DNA of 40,469 bases, from positions 1 through 40,469 of the forward strand of contig JAIOPV010000098.1 in the NCBI GenBank assembly GCA_021413735.1, written 5' to 3'. The stretch is from Planctomycetota bacterium. Lineage in GTDB: Bacteria > Planctomycetota > Planctomycetia > Gemmatales > Gemmataceae. Shown piece after piece: positions 1-8,143 of this stretch. The notes beneath the pieces are model-generated. The model was not told where the DNA came from, searched no databases, and saw only the letters and a list, made by a program, of their open reading frames with translations. Each line of letters opens with the position of its first letter. Position 1 is the first letter of the stretch. Position numbers and translations under genes: made by a program.

Positions 1-13
1 CGCTCACAGGTAG

Positions 14-3013
14 TCACGCGGTTTGCAGATCGCGCAGGTTCTCTTCCATCGCGGCGATTTGCTTCTCGATGTCCACCACTGTCTCGCGTTGTTGCTGCAC
101 CACCTCCGGCGGCGCTCCCTTCATGAACTTCTCGTTGTTCAACTTGGCGTTCACGCCATCGAGTGCCTTGCGCTTCTCGGCGATTTGCTTGTCGAGGCGC
201 TTGATCTCGGCCGCAGGGTCGATCAACCCCGAGAGCGATACGTACGCCTCGAACTCCGGTCGCACGATGCCACCGGCCTGCTTCGGCTTCACTGCGGTCG
301 GGCCCGCCGTGAGAGTCGCGATACCGGCGAGCGGACCAATGAAGGCTGACAGTGCGTTGAAGTCGGCCGCCACGATGTCGGAACATTTCACGCTCACGTC
401 GAGGCGTGTCTTGTCGTCTACCTGATAGCGGTTTCGCACTTCTCGCACGCTCCGCACGAGATCTTGCATTCGAGCAAAACGAGCTTCCACGGGAGCATCG
501 ATCCATGCCTCCGGGTAAGTCGGCCACTTGGCGATCACCACGCTTTCCTCGGCCTTGGTGGGCGTCGGCAGACCACGCACCGGAGCCACTTCGCTGAGGG
601 CAGCCCACAGTGATTCGGCCAAGAATGGCATCACGGGTTGCACAAGTCGGAGGATGCCATCGAGGACGCCGGTGAGCACCCGCTGTGCGGGTGCTCGTGT
701 CGCGGGGTCTTTGAGCCGACCCTTCGACATCTCGATGTACCAATCGCAGAACTCGGACCACACGAACTCGTACACGAGTCGAGCCACTTCGCTGAAGTGA
801 TAGCCTTCGAGGGCGGCGGTCACGGCTTTCGTGGTGGTCGCGAGCCGTGACAGCAACCAGCGATCTTCGGTTGGAAGCGAGGCCACGTCCACGGGTCCAG
901 GCGTGTAGCCATCGAGGTTCATCAGGATGAACCGCGTGGCGTTCCACATCTTGTTCGCGAAGTTACGCCCTTCCTCGAAGCGATCCGAACCCTGTTTGGC
1001 GGTCTTCAGTTCAGGATCTTCCGTCGGCCACGGACCCCCTGGACGGAAGCTCTGCTTGCAACTCGGGCACACGAGTTTCTTGGTCCGCATGTACATGTGC
1101 TCTTGCTTGATCGGCACATCTTTTCCGCAATGCGGGCACACGTTCGACACCGGCATACGCGAGTCTTGCGTCTCGGTTGCGAGCTTCACCACGCCGTAGC
1201 GCATCGCGTCAGTGCCGTACAAGTTGATGATGTCCACGGGGTCAACGCCGTTGCCCTTGGTCTTGCTCATCGTCTCGCCGAAGCCATCCATCACCTTCGG
1301 ATGCACATACACATCGCGGAACGGAATGTCGCCCACGTTGTAGAGGCCGGTAATCACCATGCGCGCCACCCATAGCGTGATGATGTCGCGACTCGTCACG
1401 AGCGTGCTCGTGGGATAGAAGGAACGCATCTTCTCCCAATCGGGAGCCTCGCGGCCTGCTTTTTCTTCAGGAAGTGTTGGGCCAGGCCAGCCGAGCGTGC
1501 TGTGCGGCCACAACGCCGACGAGAACCACGTATCGAGCACGTCATCGGACTGCGTGAACCCGTCGCCAGTGAGGGCGGCGATCATGTCCGGGTCGTCGTA
1601 CTCAAGGCACACATGCACAGCCATCGTGTCGTCTTGTGCCGTCCACGCCACGTGCGGGATCGACGACCAACCGCCAGCCTCCAGAACCAGTGTGTCCTCG
1701 AAGGTCTTGCGGTCGGTGAATGTCCGTGTCCACACTGCGATGCGGTGTCCCCACCACAGTTGCCGACTGATGCACCAGTCGCGTTTTTCGCCCAGCCACG
1801 CGAGATAGCCGTCTTTGTAGCGCTCCGGGAAGAACTTCACCTTTTCGGACGTCACGGCGTCCATCGCCATCTGTGCGAGGCCGGGCTTGCCGTCGGTGCG
1901 ATCCGACATCTTCACGAACCACTGATCCGACAAATATGGCTCAATTGGCGTCTTGCTCCGGTCGCTGATCTTGAGCGGCACCTCGCGGTCTTCCTTGCCC
2001 ACATACAGCCCGAGTTCTTCCATCTTCTTGGTCACGGCCTCACGGGCCTTGTAGCGATCGAGTCCCTTGTACTCGCCACCATTTTCATTGATCGTGCCAT
2101 CCGGGTTCAGGATGTTGATGATCCCGATTTCCGGGTGACGCTGCCAACAGGCGTAGTCGTTCGGGTCGTGCGCTGGCGTTACCTTCACGCACCCAGTGCC
2201 AAGTTTGGGGTCGGCGAGTTGACCGTCGGCGATGATAGGAATCTTGCGGTCTGTGTGCGGTTGTGTCACCAACTTCCCAATGAGGTGCTTGTACCGCTCA
2301 TCGTTGGGGTGAACACACACGGCCGTGTCGCCGAGCATGGTCTCGGGCCGCGTGGTACTGAAGGCGATGAACGTGTCGGGCGAGCCGTCCACGCGGTATT
2401 TGAACGTCCAGAATCCGCTCTTGGTTGGCACCGTGTCCGTCTCGTCGTCGGCCACGCTTGTCTGCAAACTGGTGTCCCAGTTCACGAGGCGCTTGCCGCG
2501 ATAGATGTAGCCATCGCGGAACATGCGGAAGAAAGTTTCACGCACCGCACGCGCACACACTGGATCAAGCGTGAAGCGAGTTCGTTTCCAGTCGCAGCTC
2601 GCGCCAATCTCGCGGAGTTGCCCGAGAATGCGAGCCTCGTATTTGTCCTTCCAGTCCCAAATGCGGCGCACCAACTCCTCGCGGCCGAGGTCGTGTCGCG
2701 TCTTCTTCTCCTGAGCCATCACGAGGCGTTCCACCACCGACTGCGTGGCGATGCCGGCGTGGTCGGTGCCGGGCATCCACAACGCGTTGTAGCCCTGCAT
2801 CCGTCGCCAACGAATGAGCACATCCTGAAGCGTGTTGTTGAGCGCATGCCCCATGTGAAGGGCACCCGTCACGTTCGGCGGCGGAATGACGATCGTGTAT
2901 GGCTTCTTCGTGGCGTCAGGCTTGCAGTGGAAGTAGCCGCGTTCTTCCCAGAACGTCAGCCACTTCTCCTGTGCTGCCTTCGGGTCGTAAGCCTTCGGAA
3001 GTTCAGTCGCCAT
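14..3013 (-). CDS. valS: Valyl-tRNA synthetase
   Basis: Charges tRNA-Val with valine in the cytoplasm; class I aminoacyl-tRNA synthetase. The 999-residue protein shows the HIGH-type signature (GALHMGHA) near the N terminus, the KMSKS-type loop as MSKTKGN, the WNATRF block of the anticodon-binding domain, and a C-terminal Lys/Glu-rich coiled coil typical of ValRS. The reading frame is open further upstream, but ATG at 3013 is preferred: the protein then begins MATELPKAYDP, as in the family, with GGGGAA upstream. The stop of cimA lies 5 bases before this start, so the two are probably one operon. Odd: an insert of roughly 45 residues between the KMSKS loop and the anticodon domain carries two CxxC pairs (C626/C629 and C649/C652), a probable zinc ribbon. 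Identity is secure. Confidence 0.97.
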   Translation of the reverse strand: MATELPKAYDPKAAQEKWLTFWEERGYFHCKPDATKKPYTIVIPPPNVTGALHMGHALNNTLQDVLIRWRRMQGYNALWMPGTDHAGIATQSVVERLVMAQEKKTRHDLGREELVRRIWDWKDKYEARILGQLREIGASCDWKRTRFTLDPVCARAVRETFFRMFRDGYIYRGKRLVNWDTSLQTSVADDETDTVPTKSGFWTFKYRVDGSPDTFIAFSTTRPETMLGDTAVCVHPNDERYKHLIGKLVTQPHTDRKIPIIADGQLADPKLGTGCVKVTPAHDPNDYACWQRHPEIGIINILNPDGTINENGGEYKGLDRYKAREAVTKKMEELGLYVGKEDREVPLKISDRSKTPIEPYLSDQWFVKMSDRTDGKPGLAQMAMDAVTSEKVKFFPERYKDGYLAWLGEKRDWCISRQLWWGHRIAVWTRTFTDRKTFEDTLVLEAGGWSSIPHVAWTAQDDTMAVHVCLEYDDPDMIAALTGDGFTQSDDVLDTWFSSALWPHSTLGWPGPTLPEEKAGREAPDWEKMRSFYPTSTLVTSRDIITLWVARMVITGLYNVGDIPFRDVYVHPKVMDGFGETMSKTKGNGVDPVDIINLYGTDAMRYGVVKLATETQDSRMPVSNVCPHCGKDVPIKQEHMYMRTKKLVCPSCKQSFRPGGPWPTEDPELKTAKQGSDRFEEGRNFANKMWNATRFILMNLDGYTPGPVDVASLPTEDRWLLSRLATTTKAVTAALEGYHFSEVARLVYEFVWSEFCDWYIEMSKGRLKDPATRAPAQRVLTGVLDGILRLVQPVMPFLAESLWAALSEVAPVRGLPTPTKAEESVVIAKWPTYPEAWIDAPVEARFARMQDLVRSVREVRNRYQVDDKTRLDVSVKCSDIVAADFNALSAFIGPLAGIATLTAGPTAVKPKQAGGIVRPEFEAYVSLSGLIDPAAEIKRLDKQIAEKRKALDGVNAKLNNEKFMKGAPPEVVQQQRETVVDIEKQIAAMEENLRDLQTA

Positions 3014-3018
3014 GATCG

Positions 3019-4587
3019 TTAGTTCCCCTGTTCTTCGTCCTTGAACAGTTTGTATTCGATGCTGTCCACCAATGCCAACCACGACGCCTCGATCACGTTC
3101 TCACTCACGCCCACGGTTCCCCACACGTCATTGTCGTCGCGTGATTCGATCACGACACGCACCCGCGCTGCTGTGCCCGCACGAGCATTCACCACGCGAA
3201 CCTTGTAGTCCGCGAGCCGCATTTCCTCAAGGCGTGGGAAGTATCCAGTCAGTGCCTTACGCAGTGCCGCGTCGAGCGCGTTCACGGGGCCGTCGCCTTC
3301 GCTCACCGTATGTTCGGTGCTTCCCGCGATCTTCAACTTCACGGTCGCTTCGGTAAGCGTGCGACCAGCCGCGTCGGTCTCGCTGTTCACCCGATACGCG
3401 ACCCGCTCGAACCATGGCTTATACAGCCCCGCGGCCTTCTTCACGAGGATGTCGAACGACGCTTCCGCTGCCTCGAACTCATAGCCGGCGTTCTCCAAAT
3501 CCTGAACCGCCGTGAGGATCTTCGTCATCAGCGCTTTGTCGTTGTTCAGATCGTACTTCGTTGTCTTCGTCAAGATCGTGGAGTGTCCCGAAAGTTCCGA
3601 CACCAGAACACGGCGTTCATTGCCGACCTGTTCCGGGCGGATGTGCTCGTAGGTCGTCGGATCTTTCGCGACGGCGTGCGTGTGCATTCCCCCTTTGTGT
3701 GCGAACGCACTTTGACCGACGAACGGCTGCCCAGGCCGAAAGTTCATGTTCGCCAGTTCGTAGACGTATCGCGACGCCTCCGTGAGCCGACCAAGGCTGC
3801 CCGGCGTCAGCACTTCGTGGCCATACTTCAACGCGAGGTTCGCGATGGTGCTCACAAGGTCGGCGTTGCCGCAGCGTTCACCAATGCCATTCATGGTGCC
3901 TTGCACTTGCGTTGCGCCACCGCGTACACCGGCGAGCGTGTTCGCCACGGCAAGCTCGCAATCGTTGTGGCAGTGGATGCCGATCTCACACCGCACCGCG
4001 TGCCGCGCCACTTGTACCACTTCCGTGATGCGCTCGGGCATCGTGCCGCCGTTGGTGTCACACAGGATCACGACGTTCGCCCCCGCATCCGCTGCGGCTT
4101 TCAGCGTTCGCAGGGCGTACTCGGGATTGGCCCGGTAGCCGTCGAAGAAGTGTTCCGCATCGTAGAACACTTCGCGACCCTGAGTTTTGCAGAACCCTAC
4201 CGAATCCGCGATCATCCGGACGTTCTCATCAAGCGTCGTGCCCAGCACGTTCGTGACGTGAAAGTCCCACGTCTTGCCGACGATCGTGACCACCGGCGTC
4301 TGCGAATCGAGCAGTGCCTTAAGGCACGTGTCGGTTTCCGGCGGGCTGTTCTTGCGGCGTGTCATGCCGAAGGCGCACACTTTTGTGTGCTTCAACGGCA
4401 GTTCACGCACCGCCTGGAAGTACTCGAAATCCTTGGGATTCGACAACGGGTAGCCGCCCTCGACGTAATCCACGCCGAGTTCATCGAGTCGGCGAGTGAG
4501 GAGCAGTTTGTCTTGCAGTGAGAAGTTCACGCCCTCGCCCTGACTGCCATCGCGGAGGGTTGTGTCGTAGATCGAAACGCGGCTCAT
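3019..4587 (-). CDS. cimA: (R)-citramalate synthase
   Basis: Condenses acetyl-CoA with pyruvate to citramalate, the first step of the threonine-independent route to isoleucine. The 522-residue protein has the DTTLRDGSQ start of the HMGL-like TIM barrel, HCHNDCELAVANT with metal-binding histidines, GERCGNADL, and a C-terminal LeuA-type allosteric dimer domain (about 380-515). Length and the opening MSRVSIYDTTLRDG fit the CimA/TIGR00977 branch rather than LeuA or homocitrate synthase; substrate is inferred from that subfamily, not proven. ATG at 4587 is preceded by GGATAA. It is the first large gene of the cimA-valS operon and lies directly behind an attenuator with an Ile/Val/Thr-rich leader peptide. 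Confidence 0.9.
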   Translation of the reverse strand: MSRVSIYDTTLRDGSQGEGVNFSLQDKLLLTRRLDELGVDYVEGGYPLSNPKDFEYFQAVRELPLKHTKVCAFGMTRRKNSPPETDTCLKALLDSQTPVVTIVGKTWDFHVTNVLGTTLDENVRMIADSVGFCKTQGREVFYDAEHFFDGYRANPEYALRTLKAAADAGANVVILCDTNGGTMPERITEVVQVARHAVRCEIGIHCHNDCELAVANTLAGVRGGATQVQGTMNGIGERCGNADLVSTIANLALKYGHEVLTPGSLGRLTEASRYVYELANMNFRPGQPFVGQSAFAHKGGMHTHAVAKDPTTYEHIRPEQVGNERRVLVSELSGHSTILTKTTKYDLNNDKALMTKILTAVQDLENAGYEFEAAEASFDILVKKAAGLYKPWFERVAYRVNSETDAAGRTLTEATVKLKIAGSTEHTVSEGDGPVNALDAALRKALTGYFPRLEEMRLADYKVRVVNARAGTAARVRVVIESRDDNDVWGTVGVSENVIEASWLALVDSIEYKLFKDEEQGN

Positions 4588-4620
4588 GGGAGTTATCCGT
4601 TTGTATTTGATGGATGCACG

Positions 4621-4649
4621 AAAAAACCCCGAAGCGTTGGCTCCGGGGT
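4621..4649 (-). terminator. Attenuator terminator before cimA
   Basis: On the minus strand a 10-bp stem (ACCCCGGAGC / GCTTCGGGGT, one G-U pair) closes a CAAC loop and runs straight into six T. This is a textbook intrinsic terminator, but it sits upstream of cimA and downstream of its promoter, so it must act as an attenuator. Its 5' arm (plus 4640-4649) overlaps the 3' arm of the alternative antiterminator. Confidence 0.85.
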
Positions 4650-4679
4650 CGGCAAGGTTTGTACCCGCTTAGCGACCCC
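4645..4679 (-). promoter_or_regulatory. Antiterminator hairpin of the cimA leader
   Basis: On the minus strand GGGGTCG (plus 4673-4679), one base after the leader-peptide stop codon, is exactly complementary to CGACCCC (plus 4645-4651). The second segment overlaps the 5' arm of the terminator, so the two hairpins are mutually exclusive. By analogy with ilv/leu leaders, a ribosome stalled on Ile/Val codons would leave this pairing free to form and let transcription continue. I did not find a convincing protector (1:2) stem. Confidence 0.65.
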
Positions 4680-4680
4680 T

Positions 4681-4785
4681 TCAACCGCTGGTAACCACCA
4701 CGAATGGGATGGCTACGATGGTGCGCACTCCCTGCGCGGTGGTAATCGCGATGATCTTCGGGGTGTGTGATTTGAACGGATTCAC
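4681..4785 (-). CDS. Ile/Val/Thr-rich leader peptide of the cimA-valS operon
   Basis: A 34-codon minus-strand frame starting GTG with GGGAA eight bases upstream and ending TGA at 4681-4683. It includes the stretches IIAITT and TIVAIPFVVVTSG: five Ile, five internal Val and five Thr codons, with ATC-GTA-GCC-ATC and GTG-GTG-GTT in the last dozen codons. It lies between a promoter and an antiterminator/terminator pair in front of a gene for isoleucine synthesis and a valyl-tRNA synthetase, exactly the codons expected for control. The product itself probably has no function beyond being translated. The GTG start is the only good candidate after an in-frame TAA upstream. Confidence 0.7.
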   Translation of the reverse strand: MNPFKSHTPKIIAITTAQGVRTIVAIPFVVVTSG

Positions 4786-4815
4786 GGAAGTTGTTCCCGA
4801 GTCTGCTTCGAGTGA

Positions 4816-4843
4816 ATCTTATGGCAACCCGCGTGGCCGTCAA
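4816..4843 (-). promoter_or_regulatory. Promoter of the cimA-valS leader
   Basis: On the minus strand TTGACG (plus 4838-4843) and TAAGAT (plus 4816-4821) are separated by 16 bases. This is a good sigma-70-type match, placed about 25-30 bases upstream of the leader GTG, as expected for an attenuated operon. Confidence 0.55.
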
Positions 4844-4918
4844 CTGACGCTGTGGAACGCGGCATGCTCTGGCATCATAATACCCACTTCGACGCCCAAT
4901 CTCACAAGGAGGTTCGCG

Positions 4919-5779
4919 ATGCCCCTCTTCGGCGCACATCTTTCGATTGCTGGCGGAATGCACAATGCGATCAGTGCTTCCAAGAAGCTCGGTTGCTCAA
5001 CCGTTCAGATTTTCACGAAGAGTCCAAATGCCTGGGATGCGAAGCCGCTCGTGCCGGCAGACGTCGCGCAGTTTCGGCGAGCAGTCAGTGAGGCCGGGAT
5101 TCAGTTCCCAACTGCTCATGACTCGTATCTGATTAATCTCGCTGCACCCGACGACAAGATGTTCGAGAAGTCGATCAAGGCGTTCGTCATCGAACTGGAA
5201 CGGGCCGAGGCTCTCGGGTTGAGCTATCTCGTTTCACATCCTGGAGCGCACAACGACAAGGGCGAAGACGCCGGGCTTGCTCGCATCATCGACGGATTGG
5301 ATGAAGTGCGTTCGCGTTGTCCGGAACTGAACGTGAAGGTGCTGCTCGAAACGACCGCGGGGCAGGGCAGTTGCCTCGGCGCTCGCTTCGAGCACTTCCA
5401 GCGGATTCTCAATGGCGTACGTGACCCGAGTTGGCTCGGCGTGTGTCTCGATACGTGTCACATCTTCGCAGCGGGTTACCCGATCAGTTCACCCGAAGAC
5501 TACGGCAACACGTTCAACGAGTTCGGCAACGTGATTGGCTTCGAGCATCTGAAGTTGTTCCATGTCAACGACAGCGTCCCAGGCTTGGGAAGTCGAGTGG
5601 ATCGGCACGCGAACTTGGGCCAGGGGCAGATCGGCATCGACTTCTTCGAGCGACTCGTGACCGATCCGCGCTTCAGCGAGTTGCCGATGATCCTCGAAAC
5701 GCCCAAGGAAGACGACAAAGGCGAAGAGATGGACCCCGTCAACCTCGCCATTCTCAGGCGATTCGCGGGGGAGGCGTGA
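4919..5779 (+). CDS. nfo: Endonuclease IV (AP endonuclease)
   Basis: Cleaves DNA at abasic sites in base-excision repair; TIM-barrel enzyme with three zinc ions. All family signatures are present in the 286-residue protein: GAHLSIAGG (5-13), SHPGAH (106-111), ETTAGQG (144-150), CLDTCH (176-181), HVNDS (215-219), DRHANLGQG (228-236) and ILETPKE (258-264), giving the expected His/Asp/Glu zinc ligands. The frame is open upstream to 4709, but that extension is antisense to the cimA leader peptide; ATG at 4919 has AAGGAGG upstream and gives the canonical MPLFGAHLSIAGG start. Its last 26 bases overlap the end of the convergent glycosyltransferase gene. Confidence 0.97.
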   Translation: MPLFGAHLSIAGGMHNAISASKKLGCSTVQIFTKSPNAWDAKPLVPADVAQFRRAVSEAGIQFPTAHDSYLINLAAPDDKMFEKSIKAFVIELERAEALGLSYLVSHPGAHNDKGEDAGLARIIDGLDEVRSRCPELNVKVLLETTAGQGSCLGARFEHFQRILNGVRDPSWLGVCLDTCHIFAAGYPISSPEDYGNTFNEFGNVIGFEHLKLFHVNDSVPGLGSRVDRHANLGQGQIGIDFFERLVTDPRFSELPMILETPKEDDKGEEMDPVNLAILRRFAGEA

Positions 5780-7103
5780 TTGTCGGGCTGCCGGTCTCTG
5801 CACTCGTGGCGCGCTTCAACTTGTTGAGCTGCCAGCCGAGCGTACCCAGCAACAGCAGCGTCGCCACGAAGAAGTTCCCGTAAGACTCAGCCGTGCGTTT
5901 CTCAACCAGTGTCAACGCACATAAACCCACGGCCACCACAAACACGGTCCCGAACCGTCGCGATTCGAGCGAGGGCTTCGGGGCGATGAGCCAGAGATTC
6001 ACCAACACCGCGAACGGGAACATCAGCCAGACGAAGAAGTAACCGAAGGAGTACGGCGAAAAGAGCAGGATCAGCAGCAGCAGCATCGCGAATTCGATCG
6101 TGTCGCTTTGGGGTGTGCGCTTGCTGTGGCTCGGCATCACGCCAATGTAGAACAGACACAGCGACAGCGCGACGCCCACGATGATGGCGTTCACGGTGCG
6201 GAAATCCCAATCAACCACGTTCGCGTAATACTCGCTCGCGGGGTTGTCGTCGGCCTTTTTGTGCCGCAACAGGCGATTCGACAGCCCGACCAACGACTGA
6301 TTCTTCCAACTGTAAGCACGCTCGGTGCGCTGACCGATGGAACCCTCGTCGTACTTCAGCAACATGCCGCTCGCCCAGACGGTCACGTCGTCCGCACCCT
6401 GATCGGGGCCACGCACCGCGAACGGCACAATAATGAAGAACACGAGCAACGACACGACCAACGACAGCAACGCTGTCCAGTGTCGGCGATAGACGAAGTA
6501 CCCCACCGCCATCAGCGGGAATGCTTTGATGCCGACCGCGAGCGCGACCAACGCACCCGCTCCCCATTCACGCCCATTTCGCAAACACACGAACGCCCCG
6601 AGCATTACCCCAAGGAGGAGCAAGTTCACCTGCCCGAGATGGTAGGTGTCGAACGCGAACGGTGCCGAACAGAGTGTCGGGAGCAGATACAGCAGCGGGT
6701 TCTGGCGTAGAGCCTTTCCGGTCACGAGGTAAACAGACAGCAATACGCTCCCGAACCACACCGCTGAGTTGATGACAGCGAGGATCAGCATCATCGGAAA
6801 CGGACCGAACACGCTCAACGGCGCAAGCAGAATCGCCGCGATCGGCGGATACATGAACGGAAACGGGTCGCCAACGGGGTAGATCTGCTTCCCCAAGATC
6901 ACCTTCTGACCAGTTTCGTACCAGAGTGGGTAATCTTTGGTCAGACCGCCGCGCAGATAGTTCACGGTTTGTGGGAGCGCGCAGAGCGTCATCAGCAGGA
7001 CGAACGCCGCGATCATTCGGCGATACGTGAGAACTCTCCCAACTGTGGGCTGCCAAGCAGTCAGGCGAAGACCGGTTCGCACACCAAACGGGGAAGCCTC
7101 CAT
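5754..7103 (-). CDS. Membrane glycosyltransferase, DUF2029/GT87-like
   Basis: Polytopic membrane protein of 449 residues with about ten hydrophobic segments. The first periplasmic-side loop carries a Tyr-rich block ending YPVGDPFPFMYPP, characteristic of GT-C enzymes of the DUF2029/GT87 family, which transfer mannose or other sugars from polyprenyl-phosphate donors at the outer face of the inner membrane. Sugar and acceptor cannot be told from sequence. The frame is open to 7217; ATG at 7103 is chosen because AAAGGGAA lies five bases upstream, although starts nearer the first membrane segment are possible. The gene stands alone and converges on nfo with a 26-base overlap. Confidence 0.75.
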   Translation of the reverse strand: MEASPFGVRTGLRLTAWQPTVGRVLTYRRMIAAFVLLMTLCALPQTVNYLRGGLTKDYPLWYETGQKVILGKQIYPVGDPFPFMYPPIAAILLAPLSVFGPFPMMLILAVINSAVWFGSVLLSVYLVTGKALRQNPLLYLLPTLCSAPFAFDTYHLGQVNLLLLGVMLGAFVCLRNGREWGAGALVALAVGIKAFPLMAVGYFVYRRHWTALLSLVVSLLVFFIIVPFAVRGPDQGADDVTVWASGMLLKYDEGSIGQRTERAYSWKNQSLVGLSNRLLRHKKADDNPASEYYANVVDWDFRTVNAIIVGVALSLCLFYIGVMPSHSKRTPQSDTIEFAMLLLLILLFSPYSFGYFFVWLMFPFAVLVNLWLIAPKPSLESRRFGTVFVVAVGLCALTLVEKRTAESYGNFFVATLLLLGTLGWQLNKLKRATSAETGSPTITPPPRIA

Positions 7104-7592
7104 GCCGATTCCCTTTCGCTCCCAAACGAGGCGTTCAATCGTTGATCCCGTTTCCACCCGGTGCGCAATCCGTTGCGCTGGGTGTGCGAATTTGGGTATT
7201 TCGCTGAGCAATTTCAACTCATCTCATTTCGAGACGGCACTGTACCAAGTTCTGCTTTTGCGGAAACCCGAGTTTAGATTTCAGTCTCAGAATCACTTTT
7301 ACGCTGTGAGGCGAACGCACGAGAGAATTCTTTGAGTGGCGCAGCGTTTGCTGACTATTCTCTCAAGTTCCGACCGCACCTCGGAAGCGGAAAACCGCTC
7401 AAAGGATGCTTGCAACCGAGTTACCCAAACGCAATCCGACCGGGTAACGTCTGTTGAGGAGAGGGAACTTAAGAAAAAATGAAACGCCTCGAAAGATTTC
7501 TTCGGGCGTGACGTAGAATCCAACAGTAGGACAGTTGACGCTGGGCACCTCTCCGCCCTCCACGTCAACCCCATCCAGGAGGGACATCTCAC
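7104..7592. other. Intergenic region between divergent glycosyltransferase and csrA genes
   Basis: About 490 bases without a supportable gene. It must hold the promoters of both divergent genes, but I see no convincing -35/-10 pair. The 130 bases before csrA contain several GGA triplets, including GAGGAGAGGGAA near 7454-7467 and AGGAGGGA at the csrA ribosome binding site. A ten-codon frame (ATG at 7479) is present but not claimed as a gene. Confidence 0.5.
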
Positions 7593-7967
7593 ATGCTCGT
7601 TCTTACCCGTCGGCCCGGCGAATCGATCATCATTGGCAACGGAATCAAGATCACCGTCGTAAACATTGGCCCCGGCCGAGTCAAAATCGGCGTTGAAGCT
7701 CCGGCTTCGGTCCGTGTGGATCGAGCTGAGATTCACGCAAGAATTGTCAACGAAAAGGCTTCCGACGTTCTCAACGCGGTCGCTGAAAACGTTGAGATTG
7801 GCACAGCCGATCACCCAACGATGGTGAACTCCGGTGCGGACACCGAGGTTCTCCCCAACCGAGTTGCCGACCAACTCCCCGATGTGCTTCCCGTCGTGAA
7901 TCCACCCACCGGTTCGGATACGGGGCATCGGTTGAGCCAGTTCCGTGCTCCCCGCAAACCTCGCTAA
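7593..7967 (+). CDS. csrA: CsrA-family RNA-binding regulator with long C-terminal tail
   Basis: CsrA binds GGA motifs in mRNA leaders and blocks or promotes translation. Residues 1-60 match the family throughout: MLVLTRRPGESIIIGNGI, then VKIGVEAP and SVRVDRAEIH with the RNA-contacting Arg. CsrA is normally 60-75 residues; this protein has 124, the extra 60 being polar, Pro/Val/Asp-rich and basic at the very end (APRKPR), a feature I do not recognise. ATG has AGGAGGGA ten bases upstream. That ribosome binding site contains two overlapping GGA motifs, so the protein may bind its own mRNA, as E. coli CsrA does; this is inference. Confidence 0.9.
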   Translation: MLVLTRRPGESIIIGNGIKITVVNIGPGRVKIGVEAPASVRVDRAEIHARIVNEKASDVLNAVAENVEIGTADHPTMVNSGADTEVLPNRVADQLPDVLPVVNPPTGSDTGHRLSQFRAPRKPR

Positions 7968-8143
7968 TTGACTGGATTGGAGAGGGCAAAACAGGCTTCA
8001 AGCGGCGTCCATTTTTGGTCGCCGCTTCCTGCATGCGCGAACTTCTGCTATTTTCTACAGAACGCGGTTTGAAATCACTGGCCGTCCGCGTCGTGTTTCC
8101 GGAGAACCATCCACGGGACTCCAAACTTCCCGAGGTGCCGGAT

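Noticed and set aside
1502-3022. 506-codon open frame on the plus strand
   Set aside because: Lies entirely antisense to valS, which has all synthetase signatures; product has no domain and is rich in His, Arg and Val as expected from an antisense frame in GC-rich DNA.
3310-4521. 403-codon open frame on the plus strand
   Set aside because: Antisense to cimA; no start signal and no recognisable motif.
4709-4918. N-terminal extension of nfo
   Set aside because: Antisense to the cimA leader peptide and lacks homology; the strong ribosome binding site belongs to ATG 4919.
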